A DNA stretch of 48,055 nucleotides from Coxiellaceae bacterium (GCA_029212925.1 JARGOB010000022.1:1-48055); one strand, 5' to 3'. Shown: positions 1 through 9,217, numbered from the stretch's first letter. Program-made: numbers and translations. Notes: a model not told the origin generated them from the sequence alone.

Positions 1-38
1 TTATTTAACTTAAACTTGTCCCCAGAACTGCAGAATGA

Positions 39-179
39 TTAAGATACAATCCAGGCGTAATATATGGATCCCTGCTGTGCGCCTTGGTAATAACCATAGT
101 GCAGCGGAACGGCAGCTAAGTCCTTGACTAAGTCATTATATATACGCTGAAAGTGCTCGCGTTGGCTGAGAAAATTACA
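39..179 (-). pseudogene. possible C-terminal gene remnant
   Basis: Reading the minus strand, a frame of about 46 codons is open from 179 down to a TAA at 39-41. It has no start codon and is closed upstream by two consecutive stops at 180-185. The translation is protein-like, rich in aromatic and polar residues, and ends in GSIYYAWIVS. This could be the tail of a decayed gene or a chance frame; I recognise no family. The remaining bases of 1-322 are AT-rich, and I see no gene or clear promoter in them. Confidence 0.2.
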
Positions 180-322
180 TTATCACTGTAATATAATGCA
201 TTGATAATATTATTAAATATCTGCGGACATCTGAGGTTTGTTAAGTATTCGTTAATCTTCGAGTCTTACACTGGTGTTAATGATTTATATGTGTGAATAG
301 TTGTTGGTAAATAGGTGCTCAA

Positions 323-718
323 ATGGTACATACACATAGTGTAATTAGTAATAAGATGGTTCATGAGCTAGAAGTAGCGGTAGTTCAAGAAGATAACGGT
401 GATCTCAGTCGAGACACTTACAATAATGTAGTGAATACGTTCTATCAAATGCGCGATTGCTGGGAGCATGCGTGTGGTGATATGGAGATGGCCGCGCTGG
501 AAATTCGTAAGCAACTGAAAATGACAGCAGAACAGGTGGTCATTGCGGCAAGCACGATCATCAGTGAAGCTGAAAGGCAGGTAACAGCAGTAACCGTAGA
601 GAGCTCAACACCAGCAATGCTGCCTTATGACTATAAAGGCCTCACAGCATTGGTGCAGTTTTTTAATATGGTTACTTGTGGGTTGCTAGCTCGACATTAT
701 CAGTTTGCACTAACCTAG
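323..718 (+). CDS. hypothetical protein, 131 aa
   Basis: I do not recognise this protein. It has no signal peptide. Residues 15-90 look mostly alpha-helical, and a short hydrophobic stretch lies near the C-terminus at about 105-122. The ATG at 323 is preceded by a weak AGGTG about 6 nt upstream. The 3' end overlaps the convergent lipoprotein gene by 47 nt, which is unusually long, so the true end of one of the two genes may differ or they may be antisense-coupled. It stands alone, with no operon partner. A soluble or peripheral membrane protein is all that can be said. Confidence 0.5.
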   Translation: MVHTHSVISNKMVHELEVAVVQEDNGDLSRDTYNNVVNTFYQMRDCWEHACGDMEMAALEIRKQLKMTAEQVVIAASTIISEAERQVTAVTVESSTPAMLPYDYKGLTALVQFFNMVTCGLLARHYQFALT

Positions 719-1256
719 TTTCATGTTTTAGCCCAATGTATATTTCAACTCGACGATTATCCGCCGCCCCGCGAGGGTTCTTATTAGTGGATACATTGAC
801 CTTAGCCGAATCAGGAATTACACGAACATAACGCATTGGTACTCCATGGTTCCACAAATACGCAGCCACCGCGCGTGCGTAGTAGAAAGAATTCTTCTGC
901 TGCTGTTGTCTTGTGTAAACAAGGTCCGTATGGCCGGAAACAGTAATGGGTGTTTGCGGGTATGTTTTAACCAACTTGGCAATTAATATCATCGTTTTCT
1001 TACGATAAGGCTTCATTTCAGTTGAAGTGTTCAGGAAGAAGCAGTCTGTCGGTAAGATCAATGTCAACGTAGAGCCCACCTCAATGACACCAACTCCCTG
1101 CCTGTGCAGTTCAGTTAGCATATTGTAATGCTCGGTTGTGCTGCCAGTATATGGGCGAGGTGACGGTAACTGCAACCCTTTATGACAAGCGGTTAAGCCT
1201 AGTACACAAGCGGTAGCGAGAACAATCAACAAAAGTCGGCGAGCGATTGAGCGCAT
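672..1256 (-). CDS. OmpA-family lipoprotein, IcmN/DotK-like
   Basis: This 194-residue protein begins with a basic n-region and a hydrophobic core ending in the lipobox LTAC (Cys24), so it should be a lipoprotein anchored by an acylated cysteine. The C-terminal half is an OmpA-like peptidoglycan-binding domain: SGHTD near residue 107, then a helix with ARAVAAYL, and DNRRVEIYI near 165-173. Length, lipobox and domain layout match IcmN/DotK, an outer-membrane lipoprotein of the Legionella/Coxiella Dot/Icm type IV secretion system. No other dot/icm gene is present here, so this could equally be a generic Pal/OmpA lipoprotein. The gene stands alone on the minus strand. The OmpA-lipoprotein call is firm; the IcmN assignment is inference. 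Confidence 0.8.
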   Translation of the reverse strand: MRSIARRLLLIVLATACVLGLTACHKGLQLPSPRPYTGSTTEHYNMLTELHRQGVGVIEVGSTLTLILPTDCFFLNTSTEMKPYRKKTMILIAKLVKTYPQTPITVSGHTDLVYTRQQQQKNSFYYARAVAAYLWNHGVPMRYVRVIPDSAKVNVSTNKNPRGAADNRRVEIYIGLKHETRLVQTDNVELATHK

Positions 1257-1478
1257 GGGATTCCTTAATAAGCGTTCCTGTTGGTTAACTCATTGTAGCG
1301 GCTCACCTGGGTAAAGACAACTGGCGTTATTTTTAAGCGTTGTATAAATTGAACGCAAAGAAAATATTTTTTATTGCTTTTGATTTTTGCTGTGGCATAC
1401 TTGAAAGCCTTTTTTTGTGTCGTGACGTTAGCGTGGTGAGTAAGATTAAGTCTAACGAAAAATTATGAGGAATAATTG

Positions 1479-1898
1479 ATGAAAAGATTTTCAATGGCAG
1501 TATTGTCTGCAGTGGCAGGTTGTATACTGGCTGGGAGCGTTCTAGCTGGTGATCCTTTGCTGGAAATGACCTGTACTGGTGCGCAACTTAAGCAGGCTAA
1601 TTTCTGTTCGCAAGACTTGAGTAATATGAATGATAGAAGTGTTGCTTGTTTTGCTAAAGTGGCAGTGAATGGCTGTATTCAAATGAAAACAAAAATACCT
1701 CTTCCGGGCAGTTGTAATTGGAGCTTTATTAAGGGTAATTTACACCGTGGTAGTGTTGGCTTTCGTTGTTCTTTTGAGAAGCGTTATGCAACAGCAGCCG
1801 GCTTGAGTGATGCTGATGCGAATACTATCTACAGCAACTGTGTGAATTATCAAAATCAAGCGATTACTGCAGTAGCCAACGGCGGTTGTGGGTTTTAA
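1479..1898 (+). CDS. secreted cysteine-rich protein, 139 aa
   Basis: The N-terminus is a clear Sec signal peptide (MKRFSMAVLSAVAGCILAG, probable cleavage after VLA). The mature part, about 115 residues, carries eight cysteines, an even number compatible with four disulfides in the periplasm or outside the cell. I do not recognise a family. I chose the ATG at 1479 over the in-frame TTG at 1476 because GAGG at 1467-1470 is correctly spaced for it. The gene lies 30 nt upstream of a beta-barrel gene on the same strand, so the two may be co-transcribed. The 222-nt upstream region is AT-rich and probably holds the promoter, but I see no strong match. Confidence 0.65.
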   Translation: MKRFSMAVLSAVAGCILAGSVLAGDPLLEMTCTGAQLKQANFCSQDLSNMNDRSVACFAKVAVNGCIQMKTKIPLPGSCNWSFIKGNLHRGSVGFRCSFEKRYATAAGLSDADANTIYSNCVNYQNQAITAVANGGCGF

Positions 1899-1928
1899 TT
1901 AGCATAATATAAATACTAAGGGGCGAGC

Positions 1929-2645
1929 GTGAAACAAATAGCGCGTATTTGTTTGGCTATTATGATAGCTGGTGTATCTTTATCTGCTTTTGCGGGTGGG
2001 ATTAATGTTAGAGAAGCTCGGAAGTCGGTTGACTTTAATACCCCTTATCCCTTTTATATAGGTGCTTCGGTTGGTTACGGTTCGACTGACTGGAGTATGT
2101 TGACAGCTTTGCCTACACAAGCAGCTGCATCAGTTAGCCCCGTGTCGGCTGATGATACCGGTGTTACTGGTGGCTTTATGGTCGGTTATCAGTTTAGCAA
2201 AATGTTTGCTTTTGAGTTTAGCTACAGCCATTTTCCGCGCACAACGTTAAAGTTTGATCCATGGAGTATCTACTGGAATAACGACCTAAGGCAGGATGAT
2301 ACGGCAACAACGCGTTACCTTCATACTAATACGGATGCATTTGGTTTTGTTGGTAAGTTTATTGTGCCCGTGAGAGATACTGATAGTTTCTTTGCTTTTG
2401 CAAGCGCAGGCTTGGGTATTGTGCATCGTAGCTTTGAGGAGTATGAAGATATTTTTCCTGCCACTAATCATGTGGGTGCCACATTCGGTGTTGGTATGAT
2501 CTTTGTAATTAATCGCCATTTCACCGCTGAGACAGCATTTCAGTATTATACCGGTTATGGTAAAGCAGCAGACGGCCCTGTGATTAAGTACGTGCCGTTC
2601 TTGTATCAAGGTTATATCGACTTGGCTTACCATTTCTCTTTCTAA
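1929..2645 (+). CDS. outer-membrane beta-barrel protein
   Basis: This 238-residue protein starts with GTG, preceded by a G-rich Shine-Dalgarno. It has a signal peptide of about 22 residues ending in SAFA. The mature chain alternates hydrophobic and polar residues in beta-hairpin fashion (GASVGYG, GGFMVGYQF, AFEFSYSHF, GFVGKFIVP, FAFASAGLGI, GATFGVGMIF) and ends in HFSF. A terminal Phe is the usual sorting signal for BAM-assembled barrels. This fits the OmpA-like or Omp_b-brl small porin families of eight strands. It follows a secreted Cys-rich protein and its end overlaps the next, convergent gene by 4 nt. Ligand and role are unknown. Confidence 0.75.
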   Translation: MKQIARICLAIMIAGVSLSAFAGGINVREARKSVDFNTPYPFYIGASVGYGSTDWSMLTALPTQAAASVSPVSADDTGVTGGFMVGYQFSKMFAFEFSYSHFPRTTLKFDPWSIYWNNDLRQDDTATTRYLHTNTDAFGFVGKFIVPVRDTDSFFAFASAGLGIVHRSFEEYEDIFPATNHVGATFGVGMIFVINRHFTAETAFQYYTGYGKAADGPVIKYVPFLYQGYIDLAYHFSF

Positions 2646-2944
2646 GCCACATACTCATCAGCAACTTCAAATACACGACGATTGGCAGCCACTTGGCTGC
2701 CGAATTGTTGCATCAAATCTTGTGGCAAGCAGCTTGGATAAGCTTTTAAGAATAGTTGCAGCGCAAAGTGATCCTCGAACGCAAAGTAAAGTGTGATTTG
2801 CTGAGGTAAATCTTGATTGCGCTGAATGCGACTATACAGAGCTCCGGAGTGATCCGTCACTTGTTTGGCGTAACTTTGCAGGCTGACATAGACGCGTGCT
2901 TGTATGCACGGTTCTATCATCATGTTGACTTCGCAAATCATCAT
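2642..2944 (-). CDS. hypothetical protein, 100 aa
   Basis: This small soluble protein has no signal peptide or membrane segment. The start at 2944 is supported by AAGGAG with a 6-nt spacer. The sequence contains an alternating IEPCIQARVYVSL segment and a helical C-terminus, which hints at a small alpha/beta ferredoxin-like fold. I do not recognise the family. It is transcribed away from the oxygenase-hemF operon and shares an intergenic region with it. Confidence 0.55.
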   Translation of the reverse strand: MMICEVNMMIEPCIQARVYVSLQSYAKQVTDHSGALYSRIQRNQDLPQQITLYFAFEDHFALQLFLKAYPSCLPQDLMQQFGSQVAANRRVFEVADEYVA

Positions 2945-3271
2945 ACGCTTCTCCTTGCGGGGGGTGATTATCGAACGGGGTTTGTGTAAAAAAGTTAATG
3001 ATCATCATTTTATGTATTTCCGGTGTTAAATTAACAGACCAGTCCTTTGGTTAGTTTGAGGATTTAGATTATGGCAGTAAGTTCTTACAAAAATGTTACA
3101 AGTTGATGTAATATTTAATTTTTAACCGCGTGTGTGGCAGTGAGCTGTTAACTGTTAGCTGATCTAGGTTAAGACTTTATTGATATCTCATATTCACTCG
3201 CAGAAATTTATGGTAATTTGCTGCTGTTACTTACAAGCCGGTGGAAGGCGCTAATAGATTAAGGAGGATCT
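2945..3271 (+). other. 327-nt divergent intergenic region
   Basis: This region separates the minus-strand gene starting at 2944 from the oxygenase at 3272 and must hold divergent promoters, but I find no convincing -35/-10 pair. It contains a tiny open frame at 3071-3106 (11 codons, MAVSSYKNVTS) preceded by GAGGA, which could be a leader peptide or chance. A strong Shine-Dalgarno AAGGAGG lies at 3261-3267 just before the oxygenase start. Confidence 0.4.
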
Positions 3272-4111
3272 ATGTCAATCCAAGTAGTCGATTTCAATGC
3301 AGCCAATGCTGCCACGCAGTTCGCCACATCATTACGTGAAACCGGTTTTGGTGTGCTGCAAAACCATCCGGTGAATCAGCGGTTAATCAACGATTGCTAC
3401 CGCGATTGGGCGGTATTCTTTGCTTCAGACGATAAATATAACTATGAATTTGATCCGGCGACGCATGATGGTCATGTCAGTTATGAACTATCTGAAACCG
3501 CGAAAGGTAATACGATTCAAGACTTAAAAGAGTTTTATCACTTGTATCCCTGGGGGCGTTGTCCAGACTATTTGCGCGAGCAATCCGTTCAATTGATGGA
3601 TGAATTGGGTGCTATGGCTGTTACATTATTGACCTGGTTGGAACGTCATTTGCCAGCCAGTGTGCATGAAAAATTATCAATGCCGTTGTCTGATATGTTA
3701 AAGGGTAGTGATCGTACCTTATTTCGATTGATCCATTATCCGCCATTACGTGGTGATGAGCCTGAGGGTGCTGTGCGCGCTGCTAAGCATGAAGATATTG
3801 ATTTCTTAACCTTATTGCCAGCAGCAACGGCAGAAGGTTTGCAGGCGCAATTGGCGGATGGTCAATGGGTGGATGTACCCATTAACCCAAATTGGATTGT
3901 CGTCAATGCCGGCGATATGTTGCAAGAGGCAACCGAGTCTTATTACCCGTCAACAACGCATCGCGTGGCTAATCCAGTGGGTGAGGCGGCTAAGCAACCA
4001 CGGTTGTCGATGCCATTATTTTTACATCCACAGGATGATGTTGTATTATCCGAACATTATACAGCAGAAGGGTATCGCCAAGAGCGCTTTGCTGAATTGG
4101 GTTTAGTTTAA
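3272..4111 (+). CDS. 2-oxoglutarate/Fe(II)-dependent oxygenase (isopenicillin N synthase family)
   Basis: This 279-residue protein has the fold signature of non-heme Fe(II)/2OG dioxygenases of the IPNS-like type. There is an N-terminal DIOX_N-like part (GFGVLQNHPV near 25-34), followed by the double-stranded beta-helix. The iron triad is visible as H173-x-D175 and H230, and the co-substrate Arg-x-Ser pair as R244-L-S246. The substrate is unknown; relatives hydroxylate or desaturate small molecules. AAGGAGG upstream of the ATG is strong. hemF follows after 12 nt, so both are almost certainly one transcript, which links the enzyme to an O2-dependent, heme-related context without proving function. 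Confidence 0.85.
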   Translation: MSIQVVDFNAANAATQFATSLRETGFGVLQNHPVNQRLINDCYRDWAVFFASDDKYNYEFDPATHDGHVSYELSETAKGNTIQDLKEFYHLYPWGRCPDYLREQSVQLMDELGAMAVTLLTWLERHLPASVHEKLSMPLSDMLKGSDRTLFRLIHYPPLRGDEPEGAVRAAKHEDIDFLTLLPAATAEGLQAQLADGQWVDVPINPNWIVVNAGDMLQEATESYYPSTTHRVANPVGEAAKQPRLSMPLFLHPQDDVVLSEHYTAEGYRQERFAELGLV

Positions 4112-5050
<939 letters not shown>

Positions 5051-5061
5051 AAGGAATTTTT

Positions 5062-5628
5062 TTAGCAGTCCCTTGTTATTTTTGGTTTCTTTTTTACACG
5101 GTATTTAAATTTAACGATAGCGAGATTGAGTTCTACGCTTGATTCAGATTCTGATGTGTCTAATTTTTCTGGCGCAATTAAATCTGAAATCAGTTCGCCA
5201 GTTTTTTGCATAATTGCCTGGTGGTTTGGTGTATTTTCTTTTGTTGTGTGAAGTTGATGAACTGATTTGGTTATTTCTTTTACTTTGTAAAAGGTTTCAA
5301 TAATTGCAATAGTTGTTTGTGTCGCCTGATTGCTCTTTAGTATTGTTGCCAGCATATATAAGCCCCTTTCAGTAAAAGCTTTTGGTGGCTTGGTCTTGCC
5401 ACCTTTTATTGAAGTCGAAAAATTCGACTTCAATTGCGCCCATTCTTTTTGGCTTAATTCAATGAGATAGCCTTCAGGAAATTTGGTGGGGTTATTTTTT
5501 ACTGCTTCATTAACACGCTTAGTTTCTACTCCATATAGTTTAGCTACATCACTATCAAGGATGACATTATTTCCTTTAAATGTAATGATTTTAGCTTCAA
5601 CATTTGCTTGAGAGATTTGTTTTATCAT
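5062..5628 (-). CDS. ORF6N domain-containing protein
   Basis: This 188-residue protein carries an N-terminal ORF6N DNA-binding-type domain, a family common in phages and mobile DNA. The typical pattern is VILDSDVAKLYGVETKRVNE (about 26-45), then KFPEGYLIELS, then KAFTERGLYMLATIL (about 83-97). The C-terminal part is charged and ends in a lysine-rich tail. It is a solitary gene between hemF and the riboswitch-pnuT unit, with no integrase, repeats or other phage genes nearby. It is probably a domesticated or orphan phage-derived gene, perhaps an anti-repressor-like DNA-binding protein. Confidence 0.8.
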   Translation of the reverse strand: MIKQISQANVEAKIITFKGNNVILDSDVAKLYGVETKRVNEAVKNNPTKFPEGYLIELSQKEWAQLKSNFSTSIKGGKTKPPKAFTERGLYMLATILKSNQATQTTIAIIETFYKVKEITKSVHQLHTTKENTPNHQAIMQKTGELISDLIAPEKLDTSESESSVELNLAIVKFKYRVKKKPKITRDC

Positions 5629-5718
5629 TATTTTCTTCTGTGGTTAATGCGACAGATGCTTTAATTATTAGCAGTTGAAGAGTATACTCCTGGCTTATTA
5701 ATGGCTCAATACCGTATT

Positions 5719-5790
5719 TTGGGGTGCTGTTGCAAAACGGCTGAGATGATACCCGTATAACTTGATCTGGATAATGCCAGCGTAAGGACC
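5719..5790 (+). promoter_or_regulatory. TPP (THI-element) riboswitch
   Basis: The THI-box consensus is clear: GGGGTGC at 5721-5727, CTGAGATGATACCC at 5740-5753, and CTTGATCTGGATAATGCC (5761-5778) running into AGCG. P2 is GGGGT/ACCC; P3 is GCTGTT-GCAA-AACGGC with a GNRA loop; P4 is CTT/AAG; P5 is CTGG/CCAG. The Shine-Dalgarno AAGGA (5784-5788) is part of the 3' side of P4, and the pnuT ATG follows at 5795. TPP binding should therefore hide the ribosome site directly. I could not find a partner strand for P1. Confidence 0.93.
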
Positions 5791-5794
5791 TTCA

Positions 5795-6373
5795 ATGAAG
5801 CATCATACTTTTTTAGATCCGCTCGGATCAATTTTTTCATCGGTTTCTACCGTGTTTTATGTGTTAGCGCATTGGATCGCTTGGCCAGCCAGTTTAATCG
5901 CTATTGTAATTAATGGATATTTGTATTTTAGTACTGGCTTGTTTGCCGATATGACAAAAGAAATAATTTACTTAGCACTAACCTTATACGGTTGGTATGA
6001 ATGGTTGCGTGGTGGCAAAGATCATCAGCCGATTAAAATTAGCCATATTTCATGGCGTGAAGTGGGCATACTATGCGTTGTATTTGCTGTCGGCTGCGCG
6101 GCAGTATATGCATTGTTATCACACTTTACATCATCAAAAGTACCGTTATGGGATGCATCAACCACTACGTTAAGTTTAATTGCGGAATGGATGGTGTGTC
6201 GTAAGTATATTGAAAACTGGATTTTATGGGGTGTAGTTGATGCGATGTATATTGGCTTGTATTTTCATAAGGGTTTGCCGGCACATGGCATTGAGATGTC
6301 AGCGTACGTGTTGATTGCGGTGATTGGCTACTGGTTATGGCGACGGAAAATGATCATAGCAGCAAGCGGTTAG
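5795..6373 (+). CDS. pnuT: thiamine transporter, PnuC/PnuT family
   Basis: This 192-residue inner-membrane protein has about seven hydrophobic segments and the PnuC-family signature LYGWYEWLRGG (about 64-74), with WGVVDAMYIGLYF near the C-terminus. PnuC proteins are facilitators for nicotinamide riboside; the PnuT subgroup moves thiamine and is recognised by control from a TPP riboswitch, exactly as here. The imported vitamin would be trapped by phosphorylation; no thiamine kinase (tnr3 or thiN type) is adjacent. The start codon is fixed by the Shine-Dalgarno inside the riboswitch. The assignment to thiamine rests on the riboswitch rather than on residues in the protein. Confidence 0.88.
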   Translation: MKHHTFLDPLGSIFSSVSTVFYVLAHWIAWPASLIAIVINGYLYFSTGLFADMTKEIIYLALTLYGWYEWLRGGKDHQPIKISHISWREVGILCVVFAVGCAAVYALLSHFTSSKVPLWDASTTTLSLIAEWMVCRKYIENWILWGVVDAMYIGLYFHKGLPAHGIEMSAYVLIAVIGYWLWRRKMIIAASG

Positions 6374-6466
6374 CTTTATGTTTTGTTATAAGCCAGGTCA
6401 TCGTCGGTAATGCATGAATTTTGTGATATCATGTGCCACGAAGAATAATGAGCAAGGATTAATCCT

Positions 6467-7507
6467 ATGGTAAAGCTAGTCACTGTTGATGACGTAACAC
6501 GAATTGTCCACGATATTACGATCGAAAAATTCTTATTGGATTTAATCGAGTACTTACGTGCCGATTATGCTGATTGGGAGAAGTTTCAAAAGTCTCCTCG
6601 TCACGCAACACACTTGTCTTATGGCGTTTTAGAATTAATGCCAATTTGCGGTGAAAAGTACTATGCGTATAAATACGTAAATGGGCACCCCGGCAATCCA
6701 AAAAAAGATTTACAGACAATTGTGGCGATGGGCATGCTAGCCGATGTTGAGTCGGGCTACCCTTTAATGATAAGCGAAATGACCTTACTTACCGCCTTTC
6801 GAACAGCGGCAACTGCAGCGTTATTTTCACAATACCTTGCTAAAAAAGACTCAAAAGTATTAGCTATGATTGGTTCGGGAGCCCAATCCGAGTTTCAAGC
6901 GCAAGCGATGAAGGTGGCGTGTGGCATAGAGACTATTCAGTACTATGATGTTGATCCGAAAGCCATGCAAAAATTCGCGCGTAATATGGCAACCAGCGGT
7001 CTTAAGCTGGTGGCTTGTGAGAGTGGCCGCCAAGCCGTTAAAGGTGCAGATATTATTACAACGTGCACAGCGGATAAGCGTAAAGCACAAGTTTTATTTA
7101 ATGATTGGTTAGAGCCTGGGCAGCACATTAATGGTTTAGGTGGCGATTGTCCGGGTAAGACGGAATTTGAAGCGAGTATTTTAGACCGCGGTAGAATTTT
7201 TATCGAGTATGCACCGCAGACGCATATTGAAGGTGAGGTGCAGCACCTTGATGATATTTCACATTGCATTGAAATGCACAATGTCATTCGTGATTTACAA
7301 CCTGGCCGACAGAGCGATGATGAGATTACTATATACGATTCGGTGGGTTTTTCATTAGAAGATTATTCAGTGCTGCGTTATATCCATCAATTGTCAAATG
7401 ATCATGGTTTTGGTACAACATTGCCAATGATTCCTGATATCGCAGATCCAAAAGATTTGTATTCAGCATTGGCACAAGCGGTACCATTAATGAAAAGGGT
7501 GGTGTAA
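6467..7507 (+). CDS. ornithine cyclodeaminase / mu-crystallin family protein
   Basis: This 346-residue protein has the length and motifs of bacterial ornithine cyclodeaminase, which converts L-ornithine to L-proline and ammonia with bound NAD. The Rossmann motif is IGSGAQSEFQ (about 135-144). Residues matching known active-site positions of the Pseudomonas enzyme are E56, K69 (AYKYVNGHPGNP) and D227 (GLGGDCPGKTE). The family also includes ketimine reductases and opine-type dehydrogenases, but conservation of E56, K69 and D227 favours true ornithine cyclodeaminase. It is transcribed singly, 93 nt after pnuT, and ends 3 nt from the convergent REC-GGDEF-EAL gene. Confidence 0.85.
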   Translation: MVKLVTVDDVTRIVHDITIEKFLLDLIEYLRADYADWEKFQKSPRHATHLSYGVLELMPICGEKYYAYKYVNGHPGNPKKDLQTIVAMGMLADVESGYPLMISEMTLLTAFRTAATAALFSQYLAKKDSKVLAMIGSGAQSEFQAQAMKVACGIETIQYYDVDPKAMQKFARNMATSGLKLVACESGRQAVKGADIITTCTADKRKAQVLFNDWLEPGQHINGLGGDCPGKTEFEASILDRGRIFIEYAPQTHIEGEVQHLDDISHCIEMHNVIRDLQPGRQSDDEITIYDSVGFSLEDYSVLRYIHQLSNDHGFGTTLPMIPDIADPKDLYSALAQAVPLMKRVV

Positions 7508-7510
7508 GTT

Positions 7511-9217
7511 TTAATGTGACGATTGTTGCCTTAAAAGTTCAATGGCTTGGTCAAAGCTGAGCGGTTTACTGAGATAGTACCCCTGCCCTTGATTGCAGCC
7601 ATTGTCGATAAGAAATTGCAATTGTTCCTCTGTTTCAACACCCTCTGCAATAACATCTAAATCGAGTCCTTTGGCAAGTGATATGATGGCGCGAATAATG
7701 GCTGCATCATTTTCATCAGAAGGGATATCCATTACAAATCCCTTATCAATTTTCAAACCATCAATTGGTAGGCGTTTTAAGTGACTTAACGATGAATAAC
7801 CAGTGCCAAAATCATCAATGTCTATGCGGATGCCAAAATCATGTAAGTGCTGCAGAGCTTGTTCCGTTGTTTTTGAGTAGGCCATAATGGCAGTCTCAGT
7901 GATCTCAATCTCAAGTTGCTTAGGTGATAGATGATGTTGTTGCATTTCATGTTCAAGTAATGCAAGAATGGAGCCTTTGTTAATTTGGATCGGTGAAATA
8001 TTGATAGCGAAAGTTAACTCCTGGTTAGTGTAATTACTGAGCGCATCTAAGGCCTCACACGCATGTGTAATCACCCACTCACCAATATCAATAATGAAAC
8101 CTGTTTCTTCAGCAATTGGTATAAATTCATCAGGTGATATTTGGCCATGCTTCGGATGACACCAGCGTAGTAGTATTTCAAAGCCAATGATTTTTTTTGG
8201 TGAAAATTGGTATTTTGGTTGTAAAGCTAATGTGAGTTGGTTAAGGCTAATGGCTTTACTTAAGGATCGTTCCATTTCAATTTTATGGCTGTGAGCAGTG
8301 TTTAGTTCAGAAGTGAAGAATTGGAATGTATTTCTTCCTAAAGTTTTAGCGCGATACATGGCAATATCAGCATGCTTAGTTAAAGTTTCAGCATCGCGGC
8401 CTGCTTCAGGGTAACATGCTATGCCAATACTTGAAGAAATCTGTATTTCGTTGCCGTCTAAATCAAATGGTTTTGAAATAACTAGATTAATTTTTTCTGC
8501 AACAGGTGCGGCGTCCTCTGGCTGTTTAATGTTAGGTAGGATAATAGAAAACTCATCGCCACCTAAGCGAGAGACATAATCACCTTTGCGTAATTCGTTT
8601 TTAATGCGTTCAGCGGTTTGTTGTAGTAATAAATCACCAAAGTGATGCCCCAGAGTATCATTGATATCTTTAAATTTATCTAGATCTAAAAAGAGTAATG
8701 CTAAGGGTTTGTTGGCTCGTTCAGCATTGGCAAGCTCTTGCTTAATAGTGGCTTCATAATAGTGTCGATTAGGCAAGGAAGTTAGAGAATCTGTTAAGGA
8801 TAGCTTTTCAAATTTTTGTGTTGATTCAAGTAATTTTTGACGCATACGAGCAATGCGTTCCATGGCTTGAATTTTAGATTTAAGAATGGTGGTATTTAAT
8901 GGTTTTGTAAGGTAGTCATCACCACCAGCATTAATGCCATCTTCAATTGCTGAATCATTTAGTATGGCGCTTAAGAAAATAATTGGCACCCAATCATCTT
9001 TTTGAAAATTATATTCGGTGATTTTCTTTGCGCAATCGTAGCCGCTTTGTTTTTCCATAAGAACATCTAAGATAATAAGGTCAGGCTTTTCATTTTTGTA
9101 TGTTTCTAATGTGGCGCAGGGGTCACTAATAGACACAGTTGTATGACCAAATTTCTCTAGTTGTGTAGCAGTGATTAGCAAGCTAGTTTTCGAGTCATCA
9201 ACGATTAATATTTTCAA
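7511..9217 (-). CDS. REC-GGDEF-EAL response regulator (c-di-GMP turnover)
   Basis: This 568-residue protein has three domains. The receiver has phospho-acceptor D51 and K105 (DDYLTKP). The GGDEF domain (about 140-305) has an intact GGDEF at 219-223 and an I-site RxxD at 210-213. The EAL-type domain (about 315-565) has EIL in place of EAL at 347-349, but keeps E441 (EITETA), DDFGTGYSSL (468-477) and AEGVE (524-528). Both diguanylate cyclase and phosphodiesterase activities are therefore possible. The start is TTG at 9215-9217, preceded by GAGGGG with a 7-nt spacer. Divergent from the chemosensory operon and sharing its promoter region, it is the likely phosphorylated output of the CheA there, in the position WspR has in Wsp systems. 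Confidence 0.92.
   Translation of the reverse strand: MKILIVDDSKTSLLITATQLEKFGHTTVSISDPCATLETYKNEKPDLIILDVLMEKQSGYDCAKKITEYNFQKDDWVPIIFLSAILNDSAIEDGINAGGDDYLTKPLNTTILKSKIQAMERIARMRQKLLESTQKFEKLSLTDSLTSLPNRHYYEATIKQELANAERANKPLALLFLDLDKFKDINDTLGHHFGDLLLQQTAERIKNELRKGDYVSRLGGDEFSIILPNIKQPEDAAPVAEKINLVISKPFDLDGNEIQISSSIGIACYPEAGRDAETLTKHADIAMYRAKTLGRNTFQFFTSELNTAHSHKIEMERSLSKAISLNQLTLALQPKYQFSPKKIIGFEILLRWCHPKHGQISPDEFIPIAEETGFIIDIGEWVITHACEALDALSNYTNQELTFAINISPIQINKGSILALLEHEMQQHHLSPKQLEIEITETAIMAYSKTTEQALQHLHDFGIRIDIDDFGTGYSSLSHLKRLPIDGLKIDKGFVMDIPSDENDAAIIRAIISLAKGLDLDVIAEGVETEEQLQFLIDNGCNQGQGYYLSKPLSFDQAIELLRQQSSH

Noticed and set aside
2286..2633. 115-codon minus-strand frame inside the beta-barrel gene
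   Set aside because: Antisense to a well-supported signal-peptide protein; Cys/His/Ile-rich nonsense composition and no ribosome site.
3071..3106. 11-codon leader-like open frame upstream of the oxygenase
   Set aside because: Too short to support, and no attenuator structure or codon run is visible.
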